DNA of 6,906 nt, taken from NCBI GenBank assembly GCA_945788205.1, contig CALZLE010000091.1, positions 1-6,906 of the forward strand, read 5' to 3'. The notes beneath the pieces were generated by a model that had not been told where the DNA came from, did not search any database, and saw only the letters and a list, made by a program, of their open reading frames with translations. Positions 1-6,849 of this stretch are shown one piece after another (position 1 is the first letter of the stretch; every line of letters starts with the position of its first letter). The translations under genes were made by a program, and so were the position numbers. This DNA comes from an uncultured Desulfuromonadales bacterium. Its GTDB lineage: Bacteria > Desulfobacterota > Desulfuromonadia > Desulfuromonadales > Geopsychrobacteraceae.

Positions 1-30
1 CTCTCTTTGAGGGAAACAGCGGCTTTTTGT
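1..30 (-). terminator. possible intrinsic terminator, first arm only, cut by window edge
   Basis: Read on the minus strand about 20 bases after the stop of the flagellar rod-like gene, the sequence is an A-run followed by GCCGCTGTTTCCCTC, then AAAGA, then GAG at the edge of the window. CCCTC could pair with a GAGGG whose last two bases lie outside. An A-run followed by a GC-containing arm is typical of the left half of a bidirectional terminator. The second arm and the T-tract are not visible, so this is an inference from half a structure. Confidence 0.4.
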
Positions 31-49
31 ATTTTTGGGATCAGTTTGA

Positions 50-394
50 TCAACCGATCAGGTCGAGGACGGTATCCTCCATTTCACTATTCGCCTGTAA
101 CGCTTTCAGGTTGGCTTCGTAGCCATGCTGAGTCGGGATCATGTCGGCCAACTCCTGCCCCAGGTCGACATTCGAAAGCTCTTCGACGCTGCCGTCCGGT
201 TGGTTGATCATCACTCCCGGGGTGTTGATTGGTTGGATTTTAGTCGAGACGCTGCCGGTTTGACCTTCTTCCAGAACCGTCGTCGACTTTTTGAACTTGG
301 CCGAACCTGCATTGGCGATATTGTTGCTGTTAACAGCTTGTTTGGTCGCCAAGGCATTGAGGGCTGAGATGTTGTTGTTGATCGACAAAGGCAT
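50..394 (-). CDS. small flagellar basal-body rod-like protein (FlgC/FlgG-related), orphan
   Basis: A 114-residue protein with the two conserved ends of the axial rod/hook family and almost nothing between them. The N-terminal segment (about residues 5-36) contains NSNNIANAGSAKFKK, the family's 'NxANxxTxGFK'-like motif. The C-terminal segment (about 72-113) contains ELSNVDLGQELADMI and TQHGYEANLKALQ, typical of the Flg_bbr_C domain. In known family members these two ends form the coiled-coil core of rod and hook subunits exported by the flagellar secretion system. At 114 residues it is shorter than FlgC or FlgB and lacks the large middle domain of FlgE or FlgG. The start is set by a strong AAAGGAG (401-407) six bases before ATG. 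No other flagellar gene is nearby; the upstream neighbour is lhgO. It may be a minor axial component, a FlgC paralogue or an exported accessory protein. The family assignment is firm, the exact role is not. Confidence 0.85.
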   Translation of the reverse strand: MPLSINNNISALNALATKQAVNSNNIANAGSAKFKKSTTVLEEGQTGSVSTKIQPINTPGVMINQPDGSVEELSNVDLGQELADMIPTQHGYEANLKALQANSEMEDTVLDLIG

Positions 395-423
395 GTCTCG
401 CTCCTTTGTAAGAGTGTTCTCAT

Positions 424-452
424 ATTGTGGGGGAGCATGGAGGATTTGTCAA
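424..452 (-). promoter_or_regulatory. sigma70-type promoter of the flagellar rod-like gene
   Basis: On the minus strand there is a perfect -35 TTGACA (452-447), a 17-base spacer, and a -10 CACAAT (429-424, 4 of 6 matches to TATAAT). The predicted start is near 417, giving a leader of about 23 bases that includes the AAAGGAG ribosome site. I see no sigma28 or sigma54 flagellar promoter elements here, which suggests housekeeping expression rather than late flagellar control. The -35 box sits in the hairpin at 441-456. Confidence 0.6.
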
Positions 453-456
453 TCCT
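441..456 (-). repeat. perfect 6-bp inverted repeat with 4-base loop between lhgO and the rod-like gene
   Basis: AGGATT-GACA-AATCCT lies 7 bases after the lhgO stop codon. It lacks the U-tract of a standard intrinsic terminator. It overlaps the -35 element of the downstream promoter, so it could be a weak terminator or 3' RNA-stabilising stem for lhgO, a regulator site over the promoter, or chance. Confidence 0.45.
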
Positions 457-463
457 AATCATA

Positions 464-1672
464 TTAAGGAGAGGGGTTAATGAGAGCTGCTATCCGGGTG
501 CCAATATGTTGAGCAATTGGCAGCGCAGAGGTCGCTGCTGGTGATGGGGCGTTGCCGACAATCAGGCTGTTTTCACTTTCAACAAAGAGGAAATCGTTGA
601 GCATTTCACCGTTCGGGGCGACCGCTTGTGCCCTGACTCCGGCCGGGTGGGGTTTAAGGTCTGTTGTTTCAATTATTGGGCAGTATTTTTGTACTTGTTT
701 CAGATAGCCCGGTTTGTAGAGTGAGTTTTTCAACTCCTGCAGGGTTGGTTTGGGATATTTCAGCAACAATTTGTGCAAGCCGGAGTAGCTGAGGATTTCG
801 AACATGTCTTTGATGTTAAACTGCCAGCGGTTGTAGCCCTCCCGCGCCAGGGCGAGCGTGGCGTTCGGTCCAACGGTCAGGGTGCCATCAACCAGTGGGG
901 TTAAGTGGATACCGAGGAACGGCAGTTCCGGATCGGGAATCGGGTAGATGGGGTGAGTGACTATCTGACTCAATTGGGCCGGCAAGCGATAGTACTCACC
1001 TCGAAATGGAATAATTCGGAAAGTCGGTTGTTCTCCCCGCATCTCGACCAGGCGATCAGAGTGGAGTCCGGCGCAGCCGACCAGAAAGCCGGCGCTGTAA
1101 TTGCCGACGGTGGTTTTCAGTTCAATCCGCTGCGATTCTTCTATGTTGGTGACTTCGCAGTTGGTGATAATTTCTCCACCTTTGGCTGACACTTGCTCCG
1201 CAAGTTTTTTCGCTACTAATTTATAATCAACGATCCCTGTTGATGGAACCCAGACTGCAGCTATGCCGTTGACATTCGGTTCCAGGTCTTGCAGTTGTTT
1301 TCGATCAAGAGGTTCCGCTTCGATACCGTTTTCCGCACAGCGTAGCAACAGGGCATCCATGCGCTCTTTTTCTGCCTGATCGGTTGCGACCAGCAGTTTG
1401 CCGCAATTTTGGAACGGAATATCTTGCTCTTTGCAAAACGCTTTGGTGCGCTGATTTCCTTCGACACAGAAACGCGCTTTCAGGCTTCCTGGTGCATAAT
1501 AAACCCCGGCGTGGATAACACCGCTGTTGTGTCCTGTCTGATGAGTTGCGATCGCACTCTCTTTTTCCAGCACTGCAACGCTGGCTCCGGAAAATTGACT
1601 CTGCAGATGGCGGGCCGTAGCCAATCCAATGATGCCTCCGCCGATGATAATGAAATCGAAAGTTTGGTTCAT
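464..1672 (-). CDS. lhgO: L-2-hydroxyglutarate oxidase/dehydrogenase (FAD-dependent)
   Basis: A 402-residue FAD-dependent oxidoreductase of the DAO/COG0579 family, close to the usual length of LhgO (about 400-420). The Rossmann dinucleotide motif GGGIIG is at residues 11-16 and the ribose-binding acid is probably E36 (VLEKE). The family-typical segment HQTGHNSGVIHAGVYY is at 44-59, and the C-terminal NAPSPAATSALPI motif closes the FAD site. Known members oxidise L-2-hydroxyglutarate to 2-oxoglutarate and pass electrons to O2 or, in bacteria, to the membrane quinone pool. They remove a by-product of side activities of dehydrogenases. The ATG overlaps the stop of the preceding RuvC-like gene as ATGA, with AAAGGA about nine bases upstream, so translation is probably coupled. 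The oxidised substrate is inferred from family resemblance; a related 2-hydroxyacid cannot be excluded. Confidence 0.9.
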   Translation of the reverse strand: MNQTFDFIIIGGGIIGLATARHLQSQFSGASVAVLEKESAIATHQTGHNSGVIHAGVYYAPGSLKARFCVEGNQRTKAFCKEQDIPFQNCGKLLVATDQAEKERMDALLLRCAENGIEAEPLDRKQLQDLEPNVNGIAAVWVPSTGIVDYKLVAKKLAEQVSAKGGEIITNCEVTNIEESQRIELKTTVGNYSAGFLVGCAGLHSDRLVEMRGEQPTFRIIPFRGEYYRLPAQLSQIVTHPIYPIPDPELPFLGIHLTPLVDGTLTVGPNATLALAREGYNRWQFNIKDMFEILSYSGLHKLLLKYPKPTLQELKNSLYKPGYLKQVQKYCPIIETTDLKPHPAGVRAQAVAPNGEMLNDFLFVESENSLIVGNAPSPAATSALPIAQHIGTRIAALINPSP

Positions 1673-2151
1673 CGATTTATTCCTTTCTTAGGCCATGTTT
1701 CCAGCCATCCGAGTTGTAACAAGCCATAAAGGCCGATCAGGATAGCTTCGGCAGTATCGTGTCGCAGGCCGGTTGGATTTTTACTGCCGAGTTGTTCAAT
1801 CACTTGTCGTGCCAGACCATCAGCTTCTCGCTTTGCCTGTGAACCACTGCGGTGCTGACGGGCATAAAAGAGTTTATCACGCCATTGTTGCGCATGAATC
1901 TGCCTGCTGCTAATCGCCAGTTTATTGGCTTCCGAAAGCCAAAGATCGGTCAAAGGTCCGCCGCCTTCCAGTAGCAGGTGGGTCGGTCGCGGCTTTTCGC
2001 GCAATAGCTTGGCAATCACTTTTTTAAGCTTGGCTGGTGAAGAGAGGTGGTGGGAGCGATACCAGAGCAGTGCGGCGTCTTCAGAAAAGAGCGCTAAGCC
2101 GGTGTGCAGACCGACATCGACGGCAAGCAGATAGTTTTCGTTTCCGGCCAT
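1669..2151 (-). CDS. small RuvC/RNase H-fold protein, putative nuclease or resolvase-like
   Basis: A 160-residue protein with the layout of a RuvC-like RNase H fold. The first strand is LLAVDVGLHTGLALF with acidic D12. A later strand, THLLLEGG, carries E62. The last helix, RHDTAEAILIGLYG, offers D132 and E135 in a pattern like the C-terminal 'HDAADAL' of RuvC. These acids would coordinate two metal ions for phosphodiester hydrolysis. The middle (about residues 85-115) is rich in Arg, Lys and Gln and could bind nucleic acid. I chose ATG at 2151 because an excellent AAAGGA (2158-2163) lies six bases upstream. A GTG at 2175 in the same frame overlaps the clc stop as GTGA and would add eight residues. 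The gene ends four bases into lhgO (ATGA). I do not recognise a named family; nuclease activity is inferred only from the fold and the acidic residues. Confidence 0.7.
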   Translation of the reverse strand: MAGNENYLLAVDVGLHTGLALFSEDAALLWYRSHHLSSPAKLKKVIAKLLREKPRPTHLLLEGGGPLTDLWLSEANKLAISSRQIHAQQWRDKLFYARQHRSGSQAKREADGLARQVIEQLGSKNPTGLRHDTAEAILIGLYGLLQLGWLETWPKKGINR

Positions 2152-2157
2152 CAGTTG

Positions 2158-2163
2158 TCCTTT
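2158..2163 (-). promoter_or_regulatory. ribosome binding site AAAGGA deciding the start of the RuvC-like gene
   Basis: AAAGGA followed by CAACTG and ATG gives ideal spacing for the start at 2151. The upstream in-frame GTG at 2175 has no comparable site but overlaps the clc stop codon, so it could be used only through coupling. Confidence 0.65.
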
Positions 2164-2171
2164 GTCGCGGT

Positions 2172-3974
2172 TCACTTTTCTTGGAAATCTTCCTTCGTCT
2201 TTTCAACCTGCTCAGCGTAGTGCGCCAGCAGCGTACGACGTGACAGCATGTAGAGAACTTTTTTTGGATTGTCGCTGTCGACGACCGGAATTTCATCCAG
2301 GTTGCGAGCAGTCAGTTTTTTCATAACCGCGGTCAGCTGTTCATCCGGAGTTGCAAAGATAACATTCTTGGTTGCCATGTCGCCAGCAATCACCAGCGTC
2401 GGCGGAATATCCTCATTGAGAATCCGGCGGATGTCGTTGACCGAAAAGATCCCGGTCATCAACCCGTCAGCGTTGACGACGGGGTAATAGGCCGTTTTTG
2501 CTGAGGCGATCTTATCGAGAACATCCGGCAAGGTCATTCCCTCTGGGATCAGAGTCGGCTTGCGTCCTTTGCGGGCCAGTTTGCGGACGGGTATTCCTTC
2601 AAGAACATCGATAATAAAATCGCCCAGATGCGCAGGCGAGTCGAAACGACCGGCCACTTGTTGTTCGTAGATGCTGTTTTTGCGCATGACGATCATTGCA
2701 ACCACACAGACCAGCATCAGTGGGGCCAGCAGGCCGTAGTTACCCGTCAACTCTGAAACCATGATCAGGGTGGCAATCGGGGCGTTAGCGACTCCGGCAA
2801 AGAAGCCGGCCATGCCGACCAGCACGTAGGCGCGGGGGTCCTGAACCAGCGCGGGGAAGAGAATCTCTGCAGAAGCACCGAAGGCTCCGCCGAGCATGGC
2901 ACCAATGACCAGACTTGGAGCGAACACACCACCGGAGCCGCCGGAGGAGATGGTCAGGCTGGTGGCAAGGATTTTGGCCAGGGCGATGACCAGCATGACC
3001 CAGAGAGCCATCTTGCCGTAAAGGGCTGCCTGCACCCAGCCGTATCCGGAGCCGAGCACCTGTGGGATAAACAGCGCCATGATGCCGAGCGCCAGTCCAC
3101 CGATTGCCGGTTTTTGCCAACTCGGCAGTGGCAGGCCGCGGAAGAAATCGCGCATGCCGTAAAAGGTTTTTACGTAAACCACGCCGAGGAGCGCACAGCT
3201 GACACCGAGGGCAAGATAGAGCAGCAGTTCGCCGGGATTATCGAACTGGAACAGGGGGGTGTCGAGCAGTGGTTTCCAGCCGGTAACGGCTCCGAACAGT
3301 GAATAAGCAACAATGGAAGAGATGATGCAGGGGATGAGTCCTTCGTGTTCGAACTCAGGGTCGCGATAGAGCACTTCAACGGCAAACAGGGCGCCACCCA
3401 AAGGAGAGCGGAAGGTTGCACCGATGCCGCCTGCCATCCCCGCCAGCAGCAGGATTCGGCGATCCATCGTTGACAGCCCCAGTTTTGTCGCTACGTAAGA
3501 CCCGAAACCTGCACCGATCTGGGCGATCGGTCCCTCGCGACCCGCTGACCCGCCGGTGCCGATGGTCACAATCGAGGCAATCGTTTTGATGATCGGTACG
3601 CGCCCGCGGATGACGCCACTTTTGCGGTGGAATGCCTCCAGGGCTCCGTCGGTACCATGTCCTTCTGCTTCCGGAGCATATTTAAAAACCAGCCAGCCGG
3701 AAATCAGGCCGCCGAGGGCCGGAATCAGAAACAGGCACCAGCGGTAGGGAGCAGAAAGGTCACCGATAAAACCGGTGAAAGATGATTCTGGAGTGCCTTC
3801 CAGCGGAGGGTGAAAATTGCCGATTTTGCCGAGCATCAGATGTTCGACACTGTTGGTGGCAAAGTAGAAAAAGAGCGCACCGCAGCCAGCGACAATTCCG
3901 ACCAGCGCCGCCAATATCAAAAGGCGGAAACCGGTGCGGTCGAGCACCTTGAGCAGTCCGTTAATAATCGGCAT
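2172..3974 (-). CDS. ClC-family chloride channel/transporter with C-terminal CBS pair
   Basis: A 600-residue inner-membrane protein: a ClC membrane domain (about residues 15-430) followed by two CBS domains (about 456-520 and 525-590), which in this family often bind adenine nucleotides and modulate gating. Family motifs seen: GREGP at 145-149 with gating glutamate E147, GGVFAP at 348-353 (the GxFxP motif), and TGNY with Y413 matching the central tyrosine. Two positions deviate. The GSGIP motif that supplies the central serine is replaced by GHGTD (105-109), and the internal proton-pathway glutamate of E. coli ClcA (second E of IIEEM) aligns by eye with V201 in AVEVL. This may mean channel-like or differently coupled transport. 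The ATG at 3974 was chosen for its CAGAGG (3985-3990) ten bases upstream and because it begins directly before the first hydrophobic helix. An in-frame ATG at 4049 would add 25 residues of poor quality. The stop nearly abuts the RuvC-like gene, indicating one transcript. Confidence 0.93.
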   Translation of the reverse strand: MPIINGLLKVLDRTGFRLLILAALVGIVAGCGALFFYFATNSVEHLMLGKIGNFHPPLEGTPESSFTGFIGDLSAPYRWCLFLIPALGGLISGWLVFKYAPEAEGHGTDGALEAFHRKSGVIRGRVPIIKTIASIVTIGTGGSAGREGPIAQIGAGFGSYVATKLGLSTMDRRILLLAGMAGGIGATFRSPLGGALFAVEVLYRDPEFEHEGLIPCIISSIVAYSLFGAVTGWKPLLDTPLFQFDNPGELLLYLALGVSCALLGVVYVKTFYGMRDFFRGLPLPSWQKPAIGGLALGIMALFIPQVLGSGYGWVQAALYGKMALWVMLVIALAKILATSLTISSGGSGGVFAPSLVIGAMLGGAFGASAEILFPALVQDPRAYVLVGMAGFFAGVANAPIATLIMVSELTGNYGLLAPLMLVCVVAMIVMRKNSIYEQQVAGRFDSPAHLGDFIIDVLEGIPVRKLARKGRKPTLIPEGMTLPDVLDKIASAKTAYYPVVNADGLMTGIFSVNDIRRILNEDIPPTLVIAGDMATKNVIFATPDEQLTAVMKKLTARNLDEIPVVDSDNPKKVLYMLSRRTLLAHYAEQVEKTKEDFQEK

Positions 3975-4060
3975 CGACGAAAAACCTCTGAAATTTAGTC
4001 TGAGTAAAAAACAGCTTTGATATTTATCAGGTTTGCTCGGTTCGAACAATAAATGATTTG
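3975..4060 (-). other. 86-base gap between ATPase and ClC genes
   Basis: This AT-rich gap holds an imperfect hairpin at 4033-4049 (TTGTTCG-AAC-CGAGCAA, one G-U pair) without a T-tract, and a small palindrome TGATA-AA-TATCA at 4018-4029. A T-run follows further down but not directly after a stem. I find no good -35/-10 pair with normal spacing. The ClC gene may therefore depend on read-through from the upstream two-gene unit or on a promoter I cannot recognise. Confidence 0.4.
3985..3990 (-). promoter_or_regulatory. ribosome binding site CAGAGG deciding the start of the ClC gene
   Basis: CAGAGG lies ten bases before the ATG at 3974. It supports the 600-residue form over the version extended to 4049. 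Confidence 0.55.
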
Positions 4061-5737
4061 CTAGTTTTCTCGAATTCTATTCGCTGCTGCAACAACTTCA
4101 TAGAGTCGTGGTTGTGCCAGATGGCCTGCCTTCCAGGGGAGCAGCAGGTCGAGGCCCTGTTGTTCGACCTGATCCAGAGCCTGTTGTAGGGTTTGTCGCA
4201 AGCCTGCTTTTTGCTCCGGATCGATTTTATGACAATAGGCCAGCAACCGACCGATGGCTTCGGTTTGACCGGCGTCGAGCAGTTGCTCGACCTTCGACAG
4301 GTCGATTCTTTTGCGGCCATATTCAAGCAGTCGCTGCTCGCGAACCAGAATCTTGGTGGCTCTTTGTCCCGGGAACGGTTTGGTCTGCAGGCTGATCTGG
4401 CGCAGTGTTTGCCGGTCGAAAGTAGTGGCCGGCTGATTTGTCTGCGGAGCGGGCCCGGCCAATTGTCGGGCTTTTTCGGTGACATCGAAAGATTGGTAGT
4501 TGTCGAGCATGATCACGGTATCGGCGACAGAGAGGTAGTCACCCGAACCACCAGTAACGATGATTGTTGAGATGCCCTGCTTTTCATATAACTCCCGCAC
4601 CCGGTGCAGCAGCGGCGTAATCGGCTCCTGACTGTCGGGCACCAGTTGTTGCATGCGGGTGTCGCGGATCATGAAATTGGTCGCCGAGGTATCTTCGTCG
4701 ATCAGCAGGCAGCTGCAGCCACATTCGAGTGCTTCGATGATGTTGGCCGCTTGAGATGTGCTGCCGCTGGCATTATCAGTGGAAAAAACATCGGTCGAAC
4801 GATTTCCCGGCAGGGTGCCGATAAAGGGGCTGATATCGACGCTGTTAACAACACGGTGGTCCTCGGCGCGAATCTTTACTGCTGACGGACTGGTGACCAC
4901 CAGTTCTCGGCCATCGCCGGGGATATGGTTGTAGATCCCCCGTTCAATGGCTTGCAGCAAGGTTGACTTGCCGTGATAGCCGCCGCCGACAATCAGGGTG
5001 ACACCGTGAGGAATTGCCATGCCGCTGATGATGCCCCGGTTCGGCAGGCTGAAACTTTGCTGCAAAGAGGGAGGGGATTGAAAGGGGATGCCCTCAACCA
5101 GAGGTTGATCGTCGATGCCGCTGTGCCTCGGCAGCAGAGAATCATCGGCAACAAAAGCAACGGTTCCCGCTGCCTGCAGCTGCTCCCGTAAGAAGTCCTG
5201 ATCTTCAACCTGCTCAATATGCTGCTGCATCTGTGTTTGCGAGCGGTCGGCCCATCGCAAGCCGTCAGCCACGACCTTCGGCAGTTCTTCAAAAAACATG
5301 CTGGCTGCTTCATCGGCAAGGATTGATCGACCTGAACCGGGGAGGGCAAGCAACAGACGTGCGTCGATTTGTTTGTCATCAACCAGCAGAGCGTTGCGCC
5401 GCAGGACCTGTTGGCCATTGGTCGCAATTGAGATTTCACCACTGTGGCCGGTTCCTCGGTGGCCTTTGACATGTTTACGAATTGCTGTGGCGATAGCTCG
5501 GCCCAGAAAATCTTCAAGGGCTGTTTTACGGATGCGGGAACGCCAGAAGTCGGCCGGAATGCCGTGCTGTGCTGCGCAAATCTGGATACTGATGCGGGAT
5601 GGCTGGGCAAAGGGATCGCCCTGCACATGATCGATACTCAGTTGGAAGGGACCAAAATCGTAGCTGCCCCCGAGTTGTTTATAAGCCTTGTAGCCTCGGC
5701 CTTTGATCTGTTGCAGTTGCTGGTGCAGTCTTTCCAT
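4061..5737 (-). CDS. predicted ATPase of the ABC class (COG3044/ABC_ATPase family)
   Basis: A 558-residue soluble P-loop ATPase, the usual size for this family. The N-terminal region (about 1-200) has the family hallmarks GRGYKAYKQLGG (13-24) and VQGDPFAQPS (38-47). The ATPase core has Walker A GGGYHGKST (251-259), a signature-like ASGSTSQA (323-330) where ABC proteins have LSGGQ, Walker B CSCLLIDED (341-349) with D347 and E348, and a switch-region strand IIVTGGSGDYL. A C-terminal helical region (about 455-558) is Gln/Leu-rich. There are no membrane segments and no permease gene, so it is not an importer or exporter component. To my knowledge the family has no settled biochemical role; ABC ATPases of this soluble kind generally act on nucleic acids or nucleoprotein. 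The gene begins four bases after the AbiEi-like stop with only a weak, distant GGA as ribosome site, implying translational coupling. Family assignment is strong, function open. Confidence 0.9.
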   Translation of the reverse strand: MERLHQQLQQIKGRGYKAYKQLGGSYDFGPFQLSIDHVQGDPFAQPSRISIQICAAQHGIPADFWRSRIRKTALEDFLGRAIATAIRKHVKGHRGTGHSGEISIATNGQQVLRRNALLVDDKQIDARLLLALPGSGRSILADEAASMFFEELPKVVADGLRWADRSQTQMQQHIEQVEDQDFLREQLQAAGTVAFVADDSLLPRHSGIDDQPLVEGIPFQSPPSLQQSFSLPNRGIISGMAIPHGVTLIVGGGYHGKSTLLQAIERGIYNHIPGDGRELVVTSPSAVKIRAEDHRVVNSVDISPFIGTLPGNRSTDVFSTDNASGSTSQAANIIEALECGCSCLLIDEDTSATNFMIRDTRMQQLVPDSQEPITPLLHRVRELYEKQGISTIIVTGGSGDYLSVADTVIMLDNYQSFDVTEKARQLAGPAPQTNQPATTFDRQTLRQISLQTKPFPGQRATKILVREQRLLEYGRKRIDLSKVEQLLDAGQTEAIGRLLAYCHKIDPEQKAGLRQTLQQALDQVEQQGLDLLLPWKAGHLAQPRLYEVVAAANRIREN

Positions 5738-5741
5738 CGCA

Positions 5742-6797
5742 CTATCGATTCATCCGTGGGACCAGATATTGGTTGTAGAGCTTTTGCGCAACCTGATCGG
5801 TATCGGTCCCTGAGAGTTCGGCAAAGGTCAACAACGGGTCGGCGAGGGTCAGGTTGTCCGGTTGCCAGCCGGTCCAGCTGCATTGTTGACCGAACGGTTG
5901 CAGCAGAGTGATGTTGCCGGTCGGATCAGGGGTCAGATTTAATTGTAGCATCAGCTTCAATTGTTGCTCCGGGGTCAGGTAAAATACGGCGCTCTGTGGT
6001 TGAAATCCGCTGACCAGCAGTGACGCACCCAGCTCCCCGCCGATCAGCACCTGTTTGCCATCGACCAGTTGTTTCAGTCGCTCGGGGAGTTGGGCAACAC
6101 TGTAGCCGGGAGACAGTTGACAGCGTTGTAGTTCCAGTTTCGGTCGCAAGGTTTCCAGATAGCCAAGCTGCCAGCGTTGCAGTAACTCTTCGGTTGCGTG
6201 CAAATGCCGTTCACCATCTTCAACAGTCAAGCTACCCCGTTTTTCCAGTTCGCTGAACAGGCTACCGATGGCCCCCAGAGCAATGCCGGCGTCGTCAGCC
6301 AACATCCGGTAAGTTGCGTTGATCGCCTGTCGATTGCGCAGAAACTGGTAGACCAGTTTGAGCCCAGCGGTGCGGAACAGCCGATCTGCTCCCGGTGGTT
6401 TTGGTGTGTGTTTCTGTCCACCAATTTCGATGTAAAGCGGCATCTGGCTGAGAAAGAGATTGCCTGCACAATCGACATACTCAATATTTTTCTGTTTGAG
6501 CATGGTGGCCATTTTCGGCGAGATATAATGACTCACCAACAGTGGCCGGGCATTTTCCGGTGCCGGACTGGTTTGGATCTGGTGAATGATCAGTTCGACG
6601 AGGGTCGGACTTAATTTGGGAACCACCTTGAGGTAGAAGTAGCGTTCCCCCCAAGGGCCGGAAAGGTGAAAGGTTCCGGAGAAGGGTCCGCCGATTTTTT
6701 TCAGTTTGAATTCGATTTTACTCTGCGGAATCCCGCGGATTGCTTTCATGCTGTCATAAATGATTTGTTCGTCGTTCAGCAGTGGTTGTCGAGGCAT
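5742..6797 (-). CDS. AbiEi_2/COG4861-type protein with winged helix (putative type IV antitoxin-like regulator)
   Basis: A 351-residue protein that I match to the AbiEi_2-type family from several patterns. Residues 50-61 (ERYFYLKVVPKL) look like the core strand of a restriction-endonuclease-like fold, but without an intact E-x-K. LLVSHYISPKMATML and IEYVDCAGN (86-113, with D109 and N113) match the family's 'YIsp..a..L...gi.YvDlaGN' signature. A winged helix follows at about 143-195 (ADDAGIALGAIGSLFSELEKRG). Then come W209 and Y213 (WQLGYLETLRPKL), GGELGA at 253-258, and ADPLLTFAEL at 319-328, all typical. The ATG at 6797 has GAGGA closely upstream. AbiEi proteins are antitoxins and autorepressors paired with AbiEii nucleotidyltransferase toxins, but no such toxin is here. 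The co-transcribed neighbour is instead the ABC-class ATPase. It may be a DNA-binding regulator, an inactive nuclease-fold sensor, or part of a different two-protein system. Family moderately firm, role inferred. Confidence 0.75.
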   Translation of the reverse strand: MPRQPLLNDEQIIYDSMKAIRGIPQSKIEFKLKKIGGPFSGTFHLSGPWGERYFYLKVVPKLSPTLVELIIHQIQTSPAPENARPLLVSHYISPKMATMLKQKNIEYVDCAGNLFLSQMPLYIEIGGQKHTPKPPGADRLFRTAGLKLVYQFLRNRQAINATYRMLADDAGIALGAIGSLFSELEKRGSLTVEDGERHLHATEELLQRWQLGYLETLRPKLELQRCQLSPGYSVAQLPERLKQLVDGKQVLIGGELGASLLVSGFQPQSAVFYLTPEQQLKLMLQLNLTPDPTGNITLLQPFGQQCSWTGWQPDNLTLADPLLTFAELSGTDTDQVAQKLYNQYLVPRMNR

Positions 6798-6849
6798 AGT
6801 TCCTCACAGTGAAGCGTTTTGTGTTCTGATTAATGTTTTTGTTCATTAT

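Noticed and set aside
3975..4049. Longer N-terminus for the ClC protein starting at the ATG at 4049
   Set aside because: The extra 25 residues look like translated leader, and the ATG at 3974 has a ribosome site and sits directly before the first membrane helix.
4033..4049. Hairpin after the ATPase gene as an intrinsic terminator
   Set aside because: The stem is only seven pairs including a G-U, and no T-run follows it on the minus strand.
4019..4054. Promoter for the ClC gene using TTGTTC and GATAAA
   Set aside because: The spacing is only 15 bases and both boxes are weak; at correct spacing the -10 match falls to three of six.
4061..5737. ATPase as the nucleotide-binding subunit of an ABC transporter
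   Set aside because: No permease or binding-protein gene is nearby, and the large N-terminal region matches the soluble COG3044 type rather than a transporter subunit.
5444..5911. Long open frame on the plus strand (155 codons) across the ATPase start and AbiEi-like end
   Set aside because: It lies entirely opposite two well-supported genes with recognisable family motifs, and its translation shows no familiar domain.
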